Source: Cylindrobasidium torrendii FP15055 ss-10 (Eukaryota; Basidiomycota; Agaricomycetes; Agaricales; Physalacriaceae). Taken from it: a stretch of DNA of 53,046 nt. Each line of letters begins with the position of its first letter. Within the stretch, counting starts at the first letter, position 1. The DNA is taken from positions 1 through 53,046 of the forward strand of contig KN880597.1 of NCBI GenBank assembly GCA_000934385.1, written 5' to 3'. The notes beneath the pieces were generated by a model. It had not been told where the DNA came from. It searched no databases and worked only from the letters and a program-made list of their open reading frames with translations. This document shows, in pieces, positions 1-11,851 of this stretch. The position numbers and the translations under genes were made by a program.

Positions 1-969
1 AAAGTGCCATAAAAGCCTTACTTCTGCCTTACTTGGTCCTGAGTTAGTCGCTCTGGAGTTCCTGCGAAAGTGGCGTCCTCGAATCCTCTGGAATCGATTC
101 CACGTGGTTTGACTTGACCTATGATCGAGCTACCCGGGTCCCTTCTCCTTTGTATTTAGGATAGTGGGGAACTAAGAACTTCGAAGTGAAGGGGCGATCG
201 CGTGATCGAAAACAGTTCTTTCCCGCCCCCGACCCGCCCCCTGCCCGCCCCCTGCCCGCCCCAACTGCGTATTGAGTCTTGTTAGCGGCCTAGACTACCT
301 CCTCCTTCGCCAAGGCAACACCTGCGGCGCCGGCGCCGACGGACCAAAGCACTGCAAGGCACCGTACTGGCGCGTTGCCTTCCGTTTTTGGACTACAACG
401 TGCGCTCCCCTCCGCCTTTTGGCCAGCATGCGCCGTCGACAGCGCCCAGCGAGGCGCTCTCGATTCAGTAGTGTCTCCATTACATCCGCCACTAAGTCAA
501 ACAGATTCTGTGGAATGTTCTTTCATTGTCCACCCAAAATGAAATGTTGTTCAAGCTTCGGTGCCTGTCGCTATCGGCAGCTCTCTAAGATGATGGCGCA
601 TGGTCAGCCGGAGTCTTATTCCCAGCTTACAATTCCTATCGATAATTTCCAGCGTCTTCGGCGCCTCTGAGCCCAAGCTCTATCACGCAAAATGCCACCC
701 CGGAGCTCCTCATCCCCATACTGGCCTTGTAGGCTCCCCCCACACGCGAGACTGATCTCTATTGCGTCCTGAACATCCACACTCCCGAAGGTACCGTGAT
801 GTATAAGGGCACTCGGTAACGCGTTGCATGGGATCCCGGCGGATTTGGGGGTCACTTTTTCTTTCCCTCTTACACTCATCATTGTACGCCCTCGCTTTCA
901 CTTTCCCTCAGTCTCTCTCTCTCTCTTTCTTTCCCTACTGGCCGACCTCCCGGAGCGATACACACAAAC
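1..969. other. Gene-free left end and promoter of the first gene
   Basis: No convincing gene is visible here. The open frames between about 270 and 900 lack protein-like composition and splice logic. Positions 222-262 hold a C-rich tandem repeat of about 12 bases (core CCTGCCCGCCCC, three copies). A long pyrimidine tract at about 895-945 precedes the ATG at 970, which is typical of fungal core promoters and transcription start regions. Confidence 0.6.
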
Positions 970-3034
970 ATGAAGATGAACGCAACCTCGAGTTCGGCAG
1001 GGACTGTCGACCCAGTACTATTACTCTCTCTTCCAAAGGGTGTCACGTTGGACAACACCTTGGGCGCCGTCCTGGTTGGCTTCGCTGCAGCGTGTTGCGT
1101 CTACGGCATCCTCCTCGCACAAATGTACACATACTTTGCGAGATATCCGTTGGACAGATGGTTTTACAAATTACTGGTTCGTCTGGTCTGCCTAACAAAG
1201 TTTCTGTGTACACTGATGCTGAATCCTATCAGGTCGGCCTCATTCTGTTCGTGAACGCGCCCCTCTATCCTCTTCCGCTCTCACCATCAGATTGCAGAGT
1301 CCTGGTGACCGCCGACCAAGCGCTCATTGGACATATCATTTATTTCTATGGCATCACAAATTTTGCCAACCCTGCGGTCTTGCTACGGGCCTCGGTAACT
1401 TGGTGCGTACATTCTGTTCCTGCCTAACCTAAATTCTTAAACCCAAGTCGAATAGGTCGTTCATTGTGCGCCCCTCTTCTCCCTCGTCCCAAGAGCCTGT
1501 CTAACCTCACGCTTCAGCTTCAACAAACCATCGGTGTATGCGCTTCCACTCTCTCGGGGCTAATTTCACTAACACCCAGAGACAGTCTATCGTCGGATGT
1601 ATAGTGAAAACGTCAGTTTCTTGTGTTCCGCCCATGTCGCAAGACTGACAGTTGCCTAGGATGTTCGCCCTGCGCGTATGGCGATGTACGTCCTCCGAAA
1701 TTCTAACCAATCGATACTGCAGTCTAATTTGAAGTTCAGTTAGCGAGCGGAACTACTGGATAACTGGACTCATCGTGCGTCTCACTCCTACCATACTTCA
1801 ATCGGGCTAACTTGTGCACAGTTGATCCTGACTTATGGTCAGCTAGGTGCGGCATGATATCTGTGGTGGGAATGTGTTCTGACCTTGTATCGCGACCTGT
1901 AGGAACAGCAATCGGTGCGTACACTCCCACGAAAGAAAAGGTTCTATTGCTGACAGTACCTCCAGCTTTCACTGTAAAAGCGTGTGTGCCTTTATTCCTT
2001 CACTACATCTTATCCTTAACCTCCATGCCCAGATTCGAGCTTGCCGGGGTCTTCGACGTCGTCCACCTCTCCACCCTTGGGACAGTCTCCCTTGGGATTG
2101 GCGTGGTCACCGACATCGTTACTGCGCTCTCACTCACCTTCTTCCTCAACAAACTGCGCACGGGATACCATCAGTTGCGTCGCGTGGAACACATAACGAG
2201 GGTACCCTCCGACTGACTTATTGGCTAGATCGGACTCTTTGGTGAACAGCCTTGTACGCTATGCTTTCAGCACGGGGGCGTTCACATGGTGCGTGTCCTT
2301 GCCATTTTGCGACGTTATCGATGCTTCGTATCCTCGTTCTCTTGGCTGACTGATTCTCCAGCGCGGTCAGCATCACAACGCTCATCTTGGTAAATCTCAC
2401 TCGCCTGAACTTGGGAATGCGAATTGACTTCGCTGTGTAGTACAACCTCCTTCCAAACAACCTCGTCTTCATCGCCAGCTTCTTCATTCTCAGCAAATGT
2501 CCGTTGACGTTCTCGTCCTGGAGTGTGAGCTGACACAGACCAGTATACGCAATCTCAATGATGGCTACGCTCAACACCCGCCGCATCGTCCGCGGACAGG
2601 GCACGGACAAGCAGGGCACGACGACAAACCACACGAATATGTTCCATCTCGGCACTCGCATGCCCAGCATTGCGATGGATAACTGGGACACACGCGCCGT
2701 ACAGAGTAATCCTGAGGATTTCAAGGTGTGTATATAATTCCCCACTCGTTCCTTCAACCCACCCATTACACCCTCCATACCCATTCTTCCTTCGTTCGTT
2801 TCAAGTTGCAGCGCTAACGCGCCTTTCCCTCTCCTCCCTACTTCCACAGGAAGAAGACCAAAGACCTAACTTTCGCCCACAGGCCGACCCAGAGGCGGAC
2901 TTCCCGATGAATACGTTCTACCGACCGACGAAGTGCGTCCCTCTCTCTCTCTCCTCTTACTTCCCACCACCCTACACATGCTGACCGCTCATAGGCAAAC
3001 TAGAGGCATGTACGACGGCGCTACAGCTATATAA
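970..3034 (+). CDS. DUF6534 multi-span membrane protein
   Basis: This is a basidiomycete-type integral membrane protein of the DUF6534 family, whose molecular role is unknown. The start is the ATG at 970 behind a pyrimidine tract. The N-terminal part reads DNTLGAVLVGF, then YFARYPLDRWFYKLLV, which is the family signature. Later exons give VTADQALIGHIIYFYGITNF, VGCIVKTMFALRVWRFSERN, YWITGLILILTYGQLGTAIA, FTVKAFELAGVFDVVHLSTL and VSLGIGVVTDIVTALSLTFF, followed by NSLVRYAFSTGAFTW and YNLLPNNLVFIASFFILSK. Together these make about seven hydrophobic segments and a polar cytoplasmic tail. There are about a dozen short introns. I placed small exons at 1903-1914 and 1966-1981 by phase. The last exon ends at TAA 3032-3034. 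The exon between 1159 and 1300 is uncertain by a few codons. The family assignment is secure; function and topology are inferred. Confidence 0.85.
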
Positions 3035-3599
3035 CGCTCCTCCCTTCTTCTTCTTCTCTTCTTTCTTGGTAAATAAAGGCTTGGGAAAAGTTCGTTGTAC
3101 CATTTTTTGTTTGCTTTTGTCATACTTTCTAGTAGTACCTAATTCACTCATCTGCCTGTAACTTTGTACCACTATATTCGAAATTGTTTTACATCCCATT
3201 TTTTCCCTTGGAACTATCACTTTATTGTTGAGGGATCGCTGCAAGAGCTGCGTACTCGACAACTAAGGCGGGGCGGAACACTGCACGCCGTCAAAATGCA
3301 CACTTGAGGACGCGCTTCTTGGATAAGCATTGCAGCAGGGTACAGGTTTTCCTGTTCATGTTGTTTCCGAGTACCAGAATCTCTGGGCACGCTGGAAGCG
3401 AGCGGCAAGGGCAGTGTGGCGCAGCACTGATCGTGATGTCATTATCATCAGACTACTGCGCGCTTGGCGTGCCCAGAGCGGAACGGTTCATTCTCTCCCA
3501 CCACCACCACTACGACGACCTACCGGGCGAAAGACGCGCGCGACGTTTTCTTGAATATCCAAGGGCATCTACAAATATTAAGAGAAGAATATCACCACA
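3035..3599. other. Intergenic, no gene seen
   Basis: This holds the 3' region of the DUF6534 gene and the promoter of the zinc-ribbon gene. Nothing coding is visible. The downstream gene lacks an obvious TATA box. Confidence 0.5.
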
Positions 3600-4343
3600 A
3601 TGTTCTGTACGCCTGTGTGAATTCCTCTTGAAAGCCTTGCGCGCTCATTTGCGTATCCTTCTCACAGTTTGCGTTCCCATATTTTGTACGTCGCTCCATT
3701 CTCGTCCTTCCGCCTGTCTGCAATTCTTTCTCCTCGCGAAACTATCATCCATCATCCGTCAAAGATGGCTCTGTTCTGTCTGCACAGCTATATGAAATCA
3801 CTGGTGCACATACTGACAACCTACGCATATAGTCGGATGCTCGACGAAGGTGAAGCCAGATGGAAACGAGCAAGTCATGCATGTGTGCCCGCGGTGCCAC
3901 AATGGTATGTGTCGTTTCCACCACTTCTCAGTGCCCACCGCTGGACCCGAGGTGAACACCTGCCTGCGCATCTCTAATACGAATTGAGGACTTTTCCATT
4001 GCTCTCTCGAGCCCGGCGCTGGTCGTACTAAACCTTTGGGAGCGTGTTATGCTGATGCAACCCCAAGCGACCGTCTTCGCCGCCAACAAGAAGACATGGT
4101 TCGAGCTCTTCTGGATCCCGCTCGTCCCGTTCTCCTCGAAGCATGTCTGGATGTGCTCCATCTGCCACTGGGCTGCTCCAGCAGGACAAGGGTGCGTTAC
4201 TCTTTCCTTGGGTCGTTTATCAAGAGGTGTAGAATCAGTGATGCTGATGCGCTCTTTTCAGACATCCCGAGCCGCAGATCGCGTATAACCCATCCTACGT
4301 GCAGCCACCAATGCACGGCGGAGGATACCCTCCGAAGCACTGA
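3600..4343 (+). CDS. Small zinc-ribbon protein (zinc-ribbon 15 type)
   Basis: This is a 100-residue protein of a conserved fungal zinc-ribbon family of unknown function. Five exons fit phase exactly: 3600-3606, 3668-3685, 3833-3904, 4068-4191 and 4262-4343 (303 coding bases). The first exon codes only Met-Phe and one base; the next adds CVPIFFGCSTK, the expected hydrophobic N-terminus of this family. Two Cys pairs, CPRC in exon 3 and CSIC in exon 4, frame the conserved block TWFELFWIPLVPFSSKHVWM and would bind one zinc. The tail is Pro/His/Gly-rich (QPPMHGGGYPPKH). The Trp/Phe/Pro-rich block between the Cys pairs is the family hallmark. No neighbour suggests a pathway. Confidence 0.85.
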
Positions 4344-4997
4344 GGAGCTGAGAAATACGTGTACGGCGTATGGGTGAGCATCGAGAATATGCTACACCCA
4401 AGGATTTGTGTTTCGTCTTTTGTCAGTAGGAGGAGGATCAACGTACAGCTATAATGAGCACGGCCATTTCCTTATGCAGTGAATATCGCTGGCGTTATTA
4501 TGAGTTCGACGTAAATGGACTGCATGGCAAGGTAGCCTCGCGGCGCGGTACTACCAAGGCGACGGCTTTGCGGGTTTCATTAGCAACATGCGGACGCTAG
4601 GACCGTAAATAATAACGCCTCGTGTCCGATGCAGATGAGAATGGATTGGACACTCACCGACGTTTTTTCAGTCGAGTACATAGAGTACAGGCTCTAAATG
4701 GTACACAAAGCACAGGTCCACCGTTTGGTCCACCTCGGACTGGCCTAGCGCAAAGACCACGTTTCGAAACCGAACCCAAAGCGGGTGACACTGGACAACA
4801 AAAGGGCTGGCTGCCACGCCTCATTACGTCATACTCCGTTCCGTGGGGTATATAAGCGAGACCGCCGCCGAGGACCTTTCAAACGGCCCATTCTTCCCAT
4901 CACTTCAATCTCTTGCTCGAAATCTTTTCGAATCAATCAAAACCAGTGATACGTTTTGCAAATTCTTGAAATTTGCACTTTACCAGATATTATTACA
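4344..4997. promoter_or_regulatory. Promoter region with TATA box and CRE-like site
   Basis: This is the intergenic region before the SH3/Tudor-like gene. A canonical TATATAA lies at 4849-4855, about 145 bases before the ATG. A CRE/ATF-like TTACGTCA lies at about 4824-4831, 20 bases further upstream. No gene is seen. Promoter role is inferred from motif and spacing. Confidence 0.5.
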
Positions 4998-5780
4998 ATG
5001 CCTGCGAGTCGATCTTCCACTTCTGCTTTGTCCTCTACACCGCGACGAGTGACGCGCTCGGCGGCGCGCGCCTCAAAGCTGCGGCGCCTGACTCCAGAAG
5101 AGCTCGAGGACTGCTCGCTTGCGCTTGGGCACAAGCCAGTTTCCAGCGCCTCGACTTTGAACGCCGCGGCTTCGAGTAGCAGTGGCTCGGGTAGCAGCAG
5201 GTCCTCGAGTGGCCGCAAGCCCCGCGCCAAGGCCGCGTTAGCAGCAGCGTATGAGAGCTCCGAGTCTGAATCAGACGAGCCAGAGCCAGCGAGTATTGAC
5301 GAACCGTGGGCGTACAATTTTCGTGTAAGTTTCCTTTCTTTGTTGTTTTTTTCTTTGTTTCTTTTTTGGGAAGCCGGCGCTCGTGATCATTTCATTGTAG
5401 TTCGTTATAACTGACCTTTTCTCTCACCTATAGCCTGGAGACAGAGTGTGGATCCGGACAGCGGGTGGGCACTGGTACCGCGGTCGCGTCTCGGGGCAGC
5501 AGACCCGGAAAGGGAGCATCCAACAAGTGAGTGGCTCGTCTCTCCTCCAAGCTTCTCCCGGGCGTCTATTTGGATTCCTTCACTAGCGCTTGTCTATTCT
5601 CCTATATTGGATGCTAACGCCTCGTTTGAATAGCGCACCACAGCAAGCGAAGGCTTCTTCTACTCTGTCGTGTTCAACGACAAGCTGCGAAAGTACTTTG
5701 CCCCGATGAATGGGGACATCAAACCTGATAACAGGCATACCAGGCAGCTGTTGGCGCGCGCTGGGTTTGGGCTTGCGTGA
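4998..5780 (+). CDS. Small basic protein with SH3/Tudor-like C-terminal domain
   Basis: Three exons (4998-5324, 5434-5526, 5634-5780) encode 188 residues. Residues 1-109 are low complexity: a Ser/Arg/Ala-rich start (TPRRVTRSAARASKLRR), a Ser/Gly run and an acidic ESSESESDEPEP stretch. Residues 110-188 form a compact domain beginning PGDRVWIRTAGGHWYRGRVS and continuing FYSVVFNDKLRKYFAPMNGD. The alternating aromatic and charged beta-strand pattern resembles SH3/Tudor/chromo-barrel folds that bind peptides or modified histones. That fold call rests on pattern only. The ATG follows a TATA box by about 145 bases. I know similar short proteins in Agaricomycetes but no assigned function. Confidence 0.7.
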
Positions 5781-7507
5781 CGAGTATGAAGTATGTCGAT
5801 GAGTGTAGGTCGCGCGTAGCAGTGTGCGGTCTAACTGCGCGCGCGGTGGGCTTTTGAACGATAGATACCTCGTGCATTGTCTTGTCGTTGTTGAAACTTT
5901 AGTATTATCCTGTATGGTATTGACCCGTGGCTTCATATCTATATAGCATAGGCAACAATATTATCTGCATTCAGTGTATTTCTCAAATATTCTCTGCGTC
6001 TCTTTCTGCAGTTCTTCGAGATGACTGTTCTATAGTTGGGACGAGGTGTTTAGCAACGTCGACACAGCTTGGCGGTTTCAAGGCTACAGCCAAGTCTTTC
6101 TATGCCTATTATGTGGCTTGCCTACCTAGGCGATGTCGATGAACTCGTAGCCAGACAGCCAGAAAACAGTGCAATGCGCGGCGATCAAGCTCGCGTCGGT
6201 CCGAGTCCGGCTATCATTCCTTCCAAGCGCTGAGTAGTAGTAAGTCATTCAGTCCCTTTTGCCCTCGTTGAAGGTCTAGCCCACCATGCTCAGATTTTCG
6301 TCTAATTCTGGTAGATTCGATGCAAGAAAATGCTTCCCTAAGTCTTGAGCTTGCGTGTAAGGCTCATTCTGCACAGTACTAGCGTACTTATGTGAGCTCT
6401 CGCACCTTTTCAAGTCGACTTTGTTTGTAGCTTACTTATTGCATGACTCTCTTCTTCGCGCTCTGACATCTAGTTCCCGGAGAAACTCGTCAAATCGTCT
6501 TGTAAAGAGGCCTGGTGAGGTGTTATCGCATTTAATGATCTATTGCTAAAGATCAGTGTGTCCAACACGCGCTACGAGACATCAAGTCCGCTACATGTCA
6601 TCTCAATGCGTAACGGTAACTCTCAGCGGATGTCCGAAGGATCTACAAAATCCTGGCATGTGTGGCCATAGTCCATTGTTGGCTGACTCAGTCTCTCGTG
6701 ACGGTGATCGCCGTCCATCCTGTCTCGACCACTCAGTAGGCTGCAAGTCGCGTCACTCGATGGCAAGCTCATTTCTGCCTCATGAGTCCTGTTCAAAATT
6801 GTTCTTCCTGTCTCTGACGGTCATGGTCAATCACACCTGATGAACGTATTCCCCTTGCCGCCTGCGCAAGTTCCAAGAGTGGCACGTTGTGGGTACATCC
6901 CCCGGTCGTCGCGGCATTCACCAGGCGGGGGAAAATCGTTCCTTTATTCATTCCCGATTCAACAGGAAAATGGTAAAACACACTGAGAGAACGCTGGTGG
7001 CACAAGGTGCTCGGGAGGCTTACCGAAGTTATGAATTGGATTATTTATTGCTCCCAGCGATTCTGTCCTCATGTTCGAACTTGCTTACACATGCTGTGTC
7101 GTGTTTCTTCGTCGGGCAACGTCCGACATCCGAGCACAATCGGGCACCAATGCAACAGAGTTCGTCTATATGCTCAGCAGATTTTCGAAGCTGGTGCTTA
7201 AAGCAGACACGGCAAGCGGTTATACGGCCGCATACGCGGGTGCTTCGAGATGGAGTTGCGAGTGGCGAAATAGGTCGTATCATCAGAGCTGAACGTAAAT
7301 CTTTTCATACGGCGCGAGAGATGTGAAATGCGCAGTTGTGTGCATTGTAGCGATTTGACTTCTCTAATTCGACATAAAGTATACACAGGATAATTGACGG
7401 TCTAAGCCAACCCAACGAAGAGGTTAAATCATATACTAGTCCGTACTACTACGAAGTATCCAAGAACGACGTCCCCCCCTCCAATCCAAAAACTCCAGAA
7501 GCATCTC
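5781..7507. other. Gene-poor intergenic region
   Basis: About 1.7 kb between the SH3-like gene (+) and the GATA gene (-), which converge. Short open frames on both strands overlap one another and show no conserved motif or consistent splice pattern. I see no gene and no clear repeat. Confidence 0.5.
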
Positions 7508-8633
7508 CTATTTATGCTTCGTCCTAGGCTTGATCTTATTCCGCTTCAAGCTCAACGGGCGCTCTTTCCCTCTCAAACGAAGGTAAACGCCGCACGCATT
7601 ACATAGCTGCTCGCCCGCCTTGTTCCTCCGCCAGACACTCGTCCTCCTCGTGTGACAATGACTGCACTCCGGCCCTGATGTCGACCCCTCCTCCTCCTCG
7701 CTCTCGTCGTCCACATCGGCATCGATGAGGACCTGTGGTCGGAGCTTGTGGCGTTGCTGTAGATAGAGTCCACAGGCGTTGCAGAGTGTATTGCCTGTAC
7801 TTGGATCGCGTCTCCACAGCGGCGTTGTCGTCGCCTTGCAGTGCGTACACGCCTTGACCTTCGGCTCTCTCACTGAAGGTGCCTTCGTCCTCTTGACGCC
7901 AGAAGACGACGAACGTGCTGGTTTTGTCGTCGACGGAGGCGCCGCAGCAAGCGATGACGAAGTCGACACAGGGGAATGTAGCAGCGACGTCGCAGGGGAC
8001 GGTGGGGAATGATGACTGCTGCTGCTAGACGACGACGGGATGGGAAGTAGCGTGTCCAACTGTGAGATGTCGGGTTTAATGTCTTCTGAGAACATCCAGG
8101 AGTCCCACGATGTCGGTTTCGGTGTGCTGACAAGGCCTGCGACCAAGTGGGGAATGTCGAAATCTGGCGGTGGTCGCGGGGTGGGCAGGATCATAGAGTG
8201 GAGGCCCTGGTCTGACTCCAAGGACCAGGCCCTGGGCGGCGCGCCGTTCGTCGACGACCACTGGGGATCTGACCATTGCTGGGATGTCCGTAGAGATGAA
8301 ATAAGACGTGAGGGTTGGTATGCGGGGATTTGGGGGCAGAAATCGTCATGCACGAAGGGTGTACGCGTCTGATGGTACATCTGCGCAGACGTACTGTGCC
8401 CCATGGAGGAGTATGGCATCGAGTGACGCCGGGGCGCTGGTGTCCAGTCGTGGTCTGCATTTTGTGTAAATACTAGGATGGAAGAGAGCAGCAATTAACG
8501 CACGAAATGGCACCACTCCTGGGCCGTACAGGTTATTCTGGTCAAATCCAGTAAAGTCAAGGATGGACCCTTGGGATCTACTGAGAGGCATCGAGTGTGG
8601 TTGTGGTATCATGTCCCAGGTGTGGAATGGCAT
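7508..8633 (-). CDS. GATA-type transcription factor with two C-terminal zinc fingers
   Basis: This is a DNA-binding regulator of the GATA family, expected in the nucleus at (A/T)GATA(A/G) sites. Two exons are separated by a 49-base intron (8455-8503). The N-terminal two thirds is Ser/Pro-rich with poly-Ser tracts, the usual activation or regulatory region. Two fingers lie at the C-terminus: the first is C-x2-C-x18-C-x2-C (CTHCKATTTPLWRRD then CNACGLYL) and the second C-x2-C-x17-C-x2-C (CSHCHTRRTSVWRR then CNACGVYLRL). A basic tail ends RTKHK. The link between fingers is short and lacks the Cys-rich motif of siderophore (SRE-type) GATA factors, so that role is unlikely. The start is uncertain: ATG at 8633 is chosen, but the frame stays open to 8762, and a TATAAGC lies at 8654-8660. 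Confidence 0.85.
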
Positions 8634-9195
8634 ATTCCAAGGAGAGATGGGGCGCTTATAGCAGAATGGTGATGACCCCGCGACTAACAAGGGAGAAGAG
8701 GCGCCTGACTTTACGCGCTGCTGCGTGTCAGCCTCCGATATCCTCGGTATTCCACGATACACACACCTCTCCCTTTTGTGATATCTGACGACTTAGATGC
8801 TGCGCTGCGACGATTTCGAGGGGCGACACAATGGGAAGGAATGAATGTGTTGCAATTGGGGCCTATTTGAGTGTCGACAAAGCACGGCCCGATCCACCGA
8901 TCACAATGGTTCATGGCGCCGAAACACAGTTCCCTGATCTGCGCCCTTTGCAACGCTTTTTGGGACCTGGGCTTGCACCTTCTTTCATTCACTTCTTCCG
9001 ACGCAAATCCATCTATATATGTCTTCGGGGTTCGGGCGCCAATCATTCGCACATGTAGGATACGCGACTTGCACGGGATGCCAATCTCAGAAAATCCTTC
9101 AACTTTTCGGGTACCAACTACATATATCGAGACTTCGTGACTTCTGCTACCTATTCCTTCACTCTCTGGTAAGCTATCTTCTAGGAGCTTGCCTG
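8634..9195. other. GATA gene upstream region and left flank of transposon
   Basis: This is the promoter side of the GATA gene and the sequence outside the left transposon end. A long minus-strand open frame runs through 8711-9463, but it crosses the transposon boundary and has no domain-like content, so I do not call it a gene. Confidence 0.4.
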
Positions 9196-9213
9196 CATCA
9201 GCATTTTGACACC
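9196..9213 (+). repeat. Candidate left terminal inverted repeat
   Basis: It matches the complement of 15205-15222 at 15 of 18 positions, the outer ten perfectly. It sits 377 bases outside the stop codon of the minus-strand gene. Confidence 0.55.
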
Positions 9214-9215
9214 CG

Positions 9216-9265
9216 ACTTTTTGCCCCTTTTTCGGCCGGTACCGGCTCAAAAAGGGGCAAAAAGT
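9216..9265. repeat. Perfect hairpin in the left subterminal region
   Basis: A 17-base arm (ACTTTTTGCCCCTTTTT, 9216-9232) is followed by its exact complement at 9249-9265. The spacer carries the 12-base palindrome GCCGGTACCGGC (9235-9246). It lies 3 bases inside the left terminal repeat. It could be a transposase binding structure or a nested inverted repeat. No equally strong hairpin is seen near the right end. Confidence 0.75.
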
Positions 9266-9589
9266 AGCGGAAGATGCAAGCTGCAATCTAGGTCCATTTT
9301 TCGGAAAAGCTACCGTGAATTTGTTGCGACAATCCCGACAGGCTGGCGACGGCCAGACAACCGGCACCTCAAGCTCCGAAGGCCATCTACCAGCCCGAAA
9401 CGAGCCCGAAAGCCAAAGCTCAAGTTTGCCCAATCGTCTCGCAACTCCAACGCGCTTATACATGGGAATAGTAATTAGACTCGTTCATTAGGATTAGGGT
9501 ATGTACATAGGGCCAATACGTGGGTCAAATAGAGATGTAGTCATAACAAATTAGGCGAATCTAACAAACAAGAATAAGGAGGATAGTAA

Positions 9590-11851
9590 TTAGTCAAAGT
9601 CTTCCGGGGCGGGACTGCTCTCTGGGAGATATGCGACTTCGCGACTTGTGAAGGTCTGTGAAGTGCTGGGGGTTGGCGCGCTGCTGGATATCGTCCCTGC
9701 ATTGACATGAATACGAGTCCAGGCTCTTGCAGATAGTCCTTTGGCCGCAGTGATGATCCTAGAGATGTCATCCTGGACCAGTGTGTTGGTCGCCGAAAAC
9801 TCAGTGGTCCTGTCGGGCTTGATGAACTGTCCGCTTTCCCACATACGAAGTGCACGAAGGAGCTGGAAGGTACTGAGCGCAAGCCAGCCGTAGTAAATGG
9901 CCACACACCGATGCGCCGCTCATCACAAATGCTCCCACGAGCGCTCGACCCCATAAACCCTGCGACTTCTCCAGCACGTCACCCACAGCAGCGTGAAAGA
10001 CAGTCTTGTATGCCTCTGTTTCGCCAAAGCCGCTGAGTTTCTGAAGAGCGATGATGTGAGGTTTTAGAGATGTAGTATTCGAAGTAGTACATACCGGAAA
10101 GTCTGGGTGTGACCTATCCGTCACGCGGCAATCCTCGGGAATGGGCGTCGAGTAAAAGAGCGGGCCAAGGATGTTGAGGCCCCACTTGACGTATTTGATG
10201 CGCTGGGCTGGGCTCATAGGACCGAGGATGGACTGCATATAGCTGACCCCGCTGCGGCCAATCTTCGAGCGCCTGTCCGTAATTCGCGATATGGCCTGTT
10301 GAACGTTAGCGGGATCGTATGCAGAATAGTGCGGCGTACCTTGGTGAATATCGCATCATTCTCTTGCGCGATGTATGTGTTCCCCGGATAAGCGGCATCG
10401 ATACATTCCTGCACAATTTGTACGAAGAGATGATTTTTGCCGAACTCCTCACCAAAGGGAGTATGCGATGCCAGTAAATAATGCTGGAAGGTTGGCAGAC
10501 CTTTCGCAACCCATTGCGACCGAGCAAAGAGCGGTATACCGGCCGTGCTTGATTGCGCCGCGTCTGGATTAACATGGTCCAAGCCAAAGTTGTCGTCCTT
10601 GATCTCCTTCTTGACCTTGTGGGGAGAAGCCAAGGGAGGTGCTTGATGTTTGAGCCTCTGGGCTGTCGGCTTGACCTTGTGTTTGACCGGCGACACCGGT
10701 GCTGATGTACGGACAACCTGTACAGAGCGTGTGAGTAAAAAATGCAATGCATAACATGAGACGCACTGCAACCATCGAATAACCTCCCTCCCGAGGGGCG
10801 CTGTGCGCTGAAAGACCGGGAGTCGGGGGCAACATATCATGCACATCGTCATCTTTGAGTCCGCCATCGTCAAAGTCCTCCGTCGATCCGGGCGTAGTCA
10901 TGCTAGCAATACTAGTCGGCATTCGAGGGACATTAGCACGCCTCTTCCACTCAGATGTCATCTCTGAGGGAGTCTTGCGCGTGGCTTGGAGGCTTTGTGG
11001 AATTCTGTCATGGCAGAAAATACAGCGGCATGAGGTGGTGATGGGAGGAGGGAAAGATCGTACATACCTCGGGTTTGTACTTTCCTCATCTTCATCTACT
11101 TCGATGATGTCGCCAGTGCACTGCTTCACTGCGGCCGCCAAAGTACCCTTCTTCATTTTCTGAAATGAAAATCAGCACGCGCAATATCCCAGGACAGCTG
11201 TATACCTTGCGAGGAACAGGTTGGATTTCTTTGTCTGTTAAGGACATTTCTTCGCCATCGCGTTCCTCCTTCTCAGCCGCTCGCTGGCGAAGCTGCATCT
11301 GTGAGAATTGCTGCACTGCGCAAGTGTTCCGTAAGTTTGCTTCAGTGGCTGCCTCTTTTTTCTGTTTACGGCGTTCGTACGCTATACTTCTCTTCGCGTA
11401 CAATTCCCATTCGCGCTGAGACTTTGCCGATCCATTTGGCGGGGTATCCGGGCACGACGGAGGGTCGTCAGTCTCGTCTCCGGTCGTTTCGACATCCATG
11501 GGGGTTTCACTGTTCGTCAAGGGCAGTTTGTCACCACTGTCTTCGATGTCCTCAGGCGCTCCCGACGGCGTTGCAACCTGTGTTTTGCGACGCTTCGGAG
11601 CAGCCTTGTTGTCGCCCTGTTGAGTATTAGTATTGTAACGAGCTTCCGGAGTCCTCTGAAAGTACTGACCAGTGCAGAGGCTGAGGCGTCAGGCAATTCC
11701 TGGCGAGTGTCAACCGGATTCACGTCTCAGCACAGAATCCAGATGAACTCACCTTTCGTTTCTTTCCATTGGTCGATGTACCAGCAGAGGGCTTCGGGGT
11801 GCTCTTGCTCTTCGTGTCAGTCCGAGCTGATGATTTCTTCTTGGGCGGCAT
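9590..11851 (-). CDS. DUF6532-like protein carried by the transposon
   Basis: This is a protein of about 620 residues in about ten exons, of unknown function. Exons read by phase are 11753-11851, 11670-11699, 11206-11616, 11068-11159, 10767-11004, 10340-10717, 10095-10295, then an exon starting at 10040, with the C-terminal exon ending at 9590. It opens with a lysine-rich nuclear-type stretch (MPPKKKSSARTDTKSKS), then an acidic and coiled region (SQREWELYAKRSIAYERRKQ), then a Pro/Lys-rich linker. The C-terminal globular part includes PFGEEFGKNHLFVQIVQECI, RIKYVKWGLNILGPLFYS and STFQLLRALRMWESG. This helix-rich layout matches DUF6532 proteins, which abound near KDZ/Plavaka elements in Agaricomycetes. 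The join near 9950 needs a 40-base intron (GTTTATGG...GATGAG) to keep the C-terminal frame and is the weakest point. It probably supports transposition or chromatin targeting; that is inference. Confidence 0.65.

Noticed and set aside
272..1427. Open frames at the left end (132 and 199 codons)
   Set aside because: Composition is not protein-like, no splice logic, and the second overlaps the DUF6534 gene in another frame.
8711..9463. A 250-codon minus-strand open frame
   Set aside because: It crosses the transposon border and hairpin, has no domain-like content and has no conserved motif.
9909..10040. Read-through ending of the DUF6532-like protein near 9801
   Set aside because: That frame ends soon in a non-conserved tail; the alternative joined by a 40-base intron continues into a longer, helix-rich C-terminus typical of the family.
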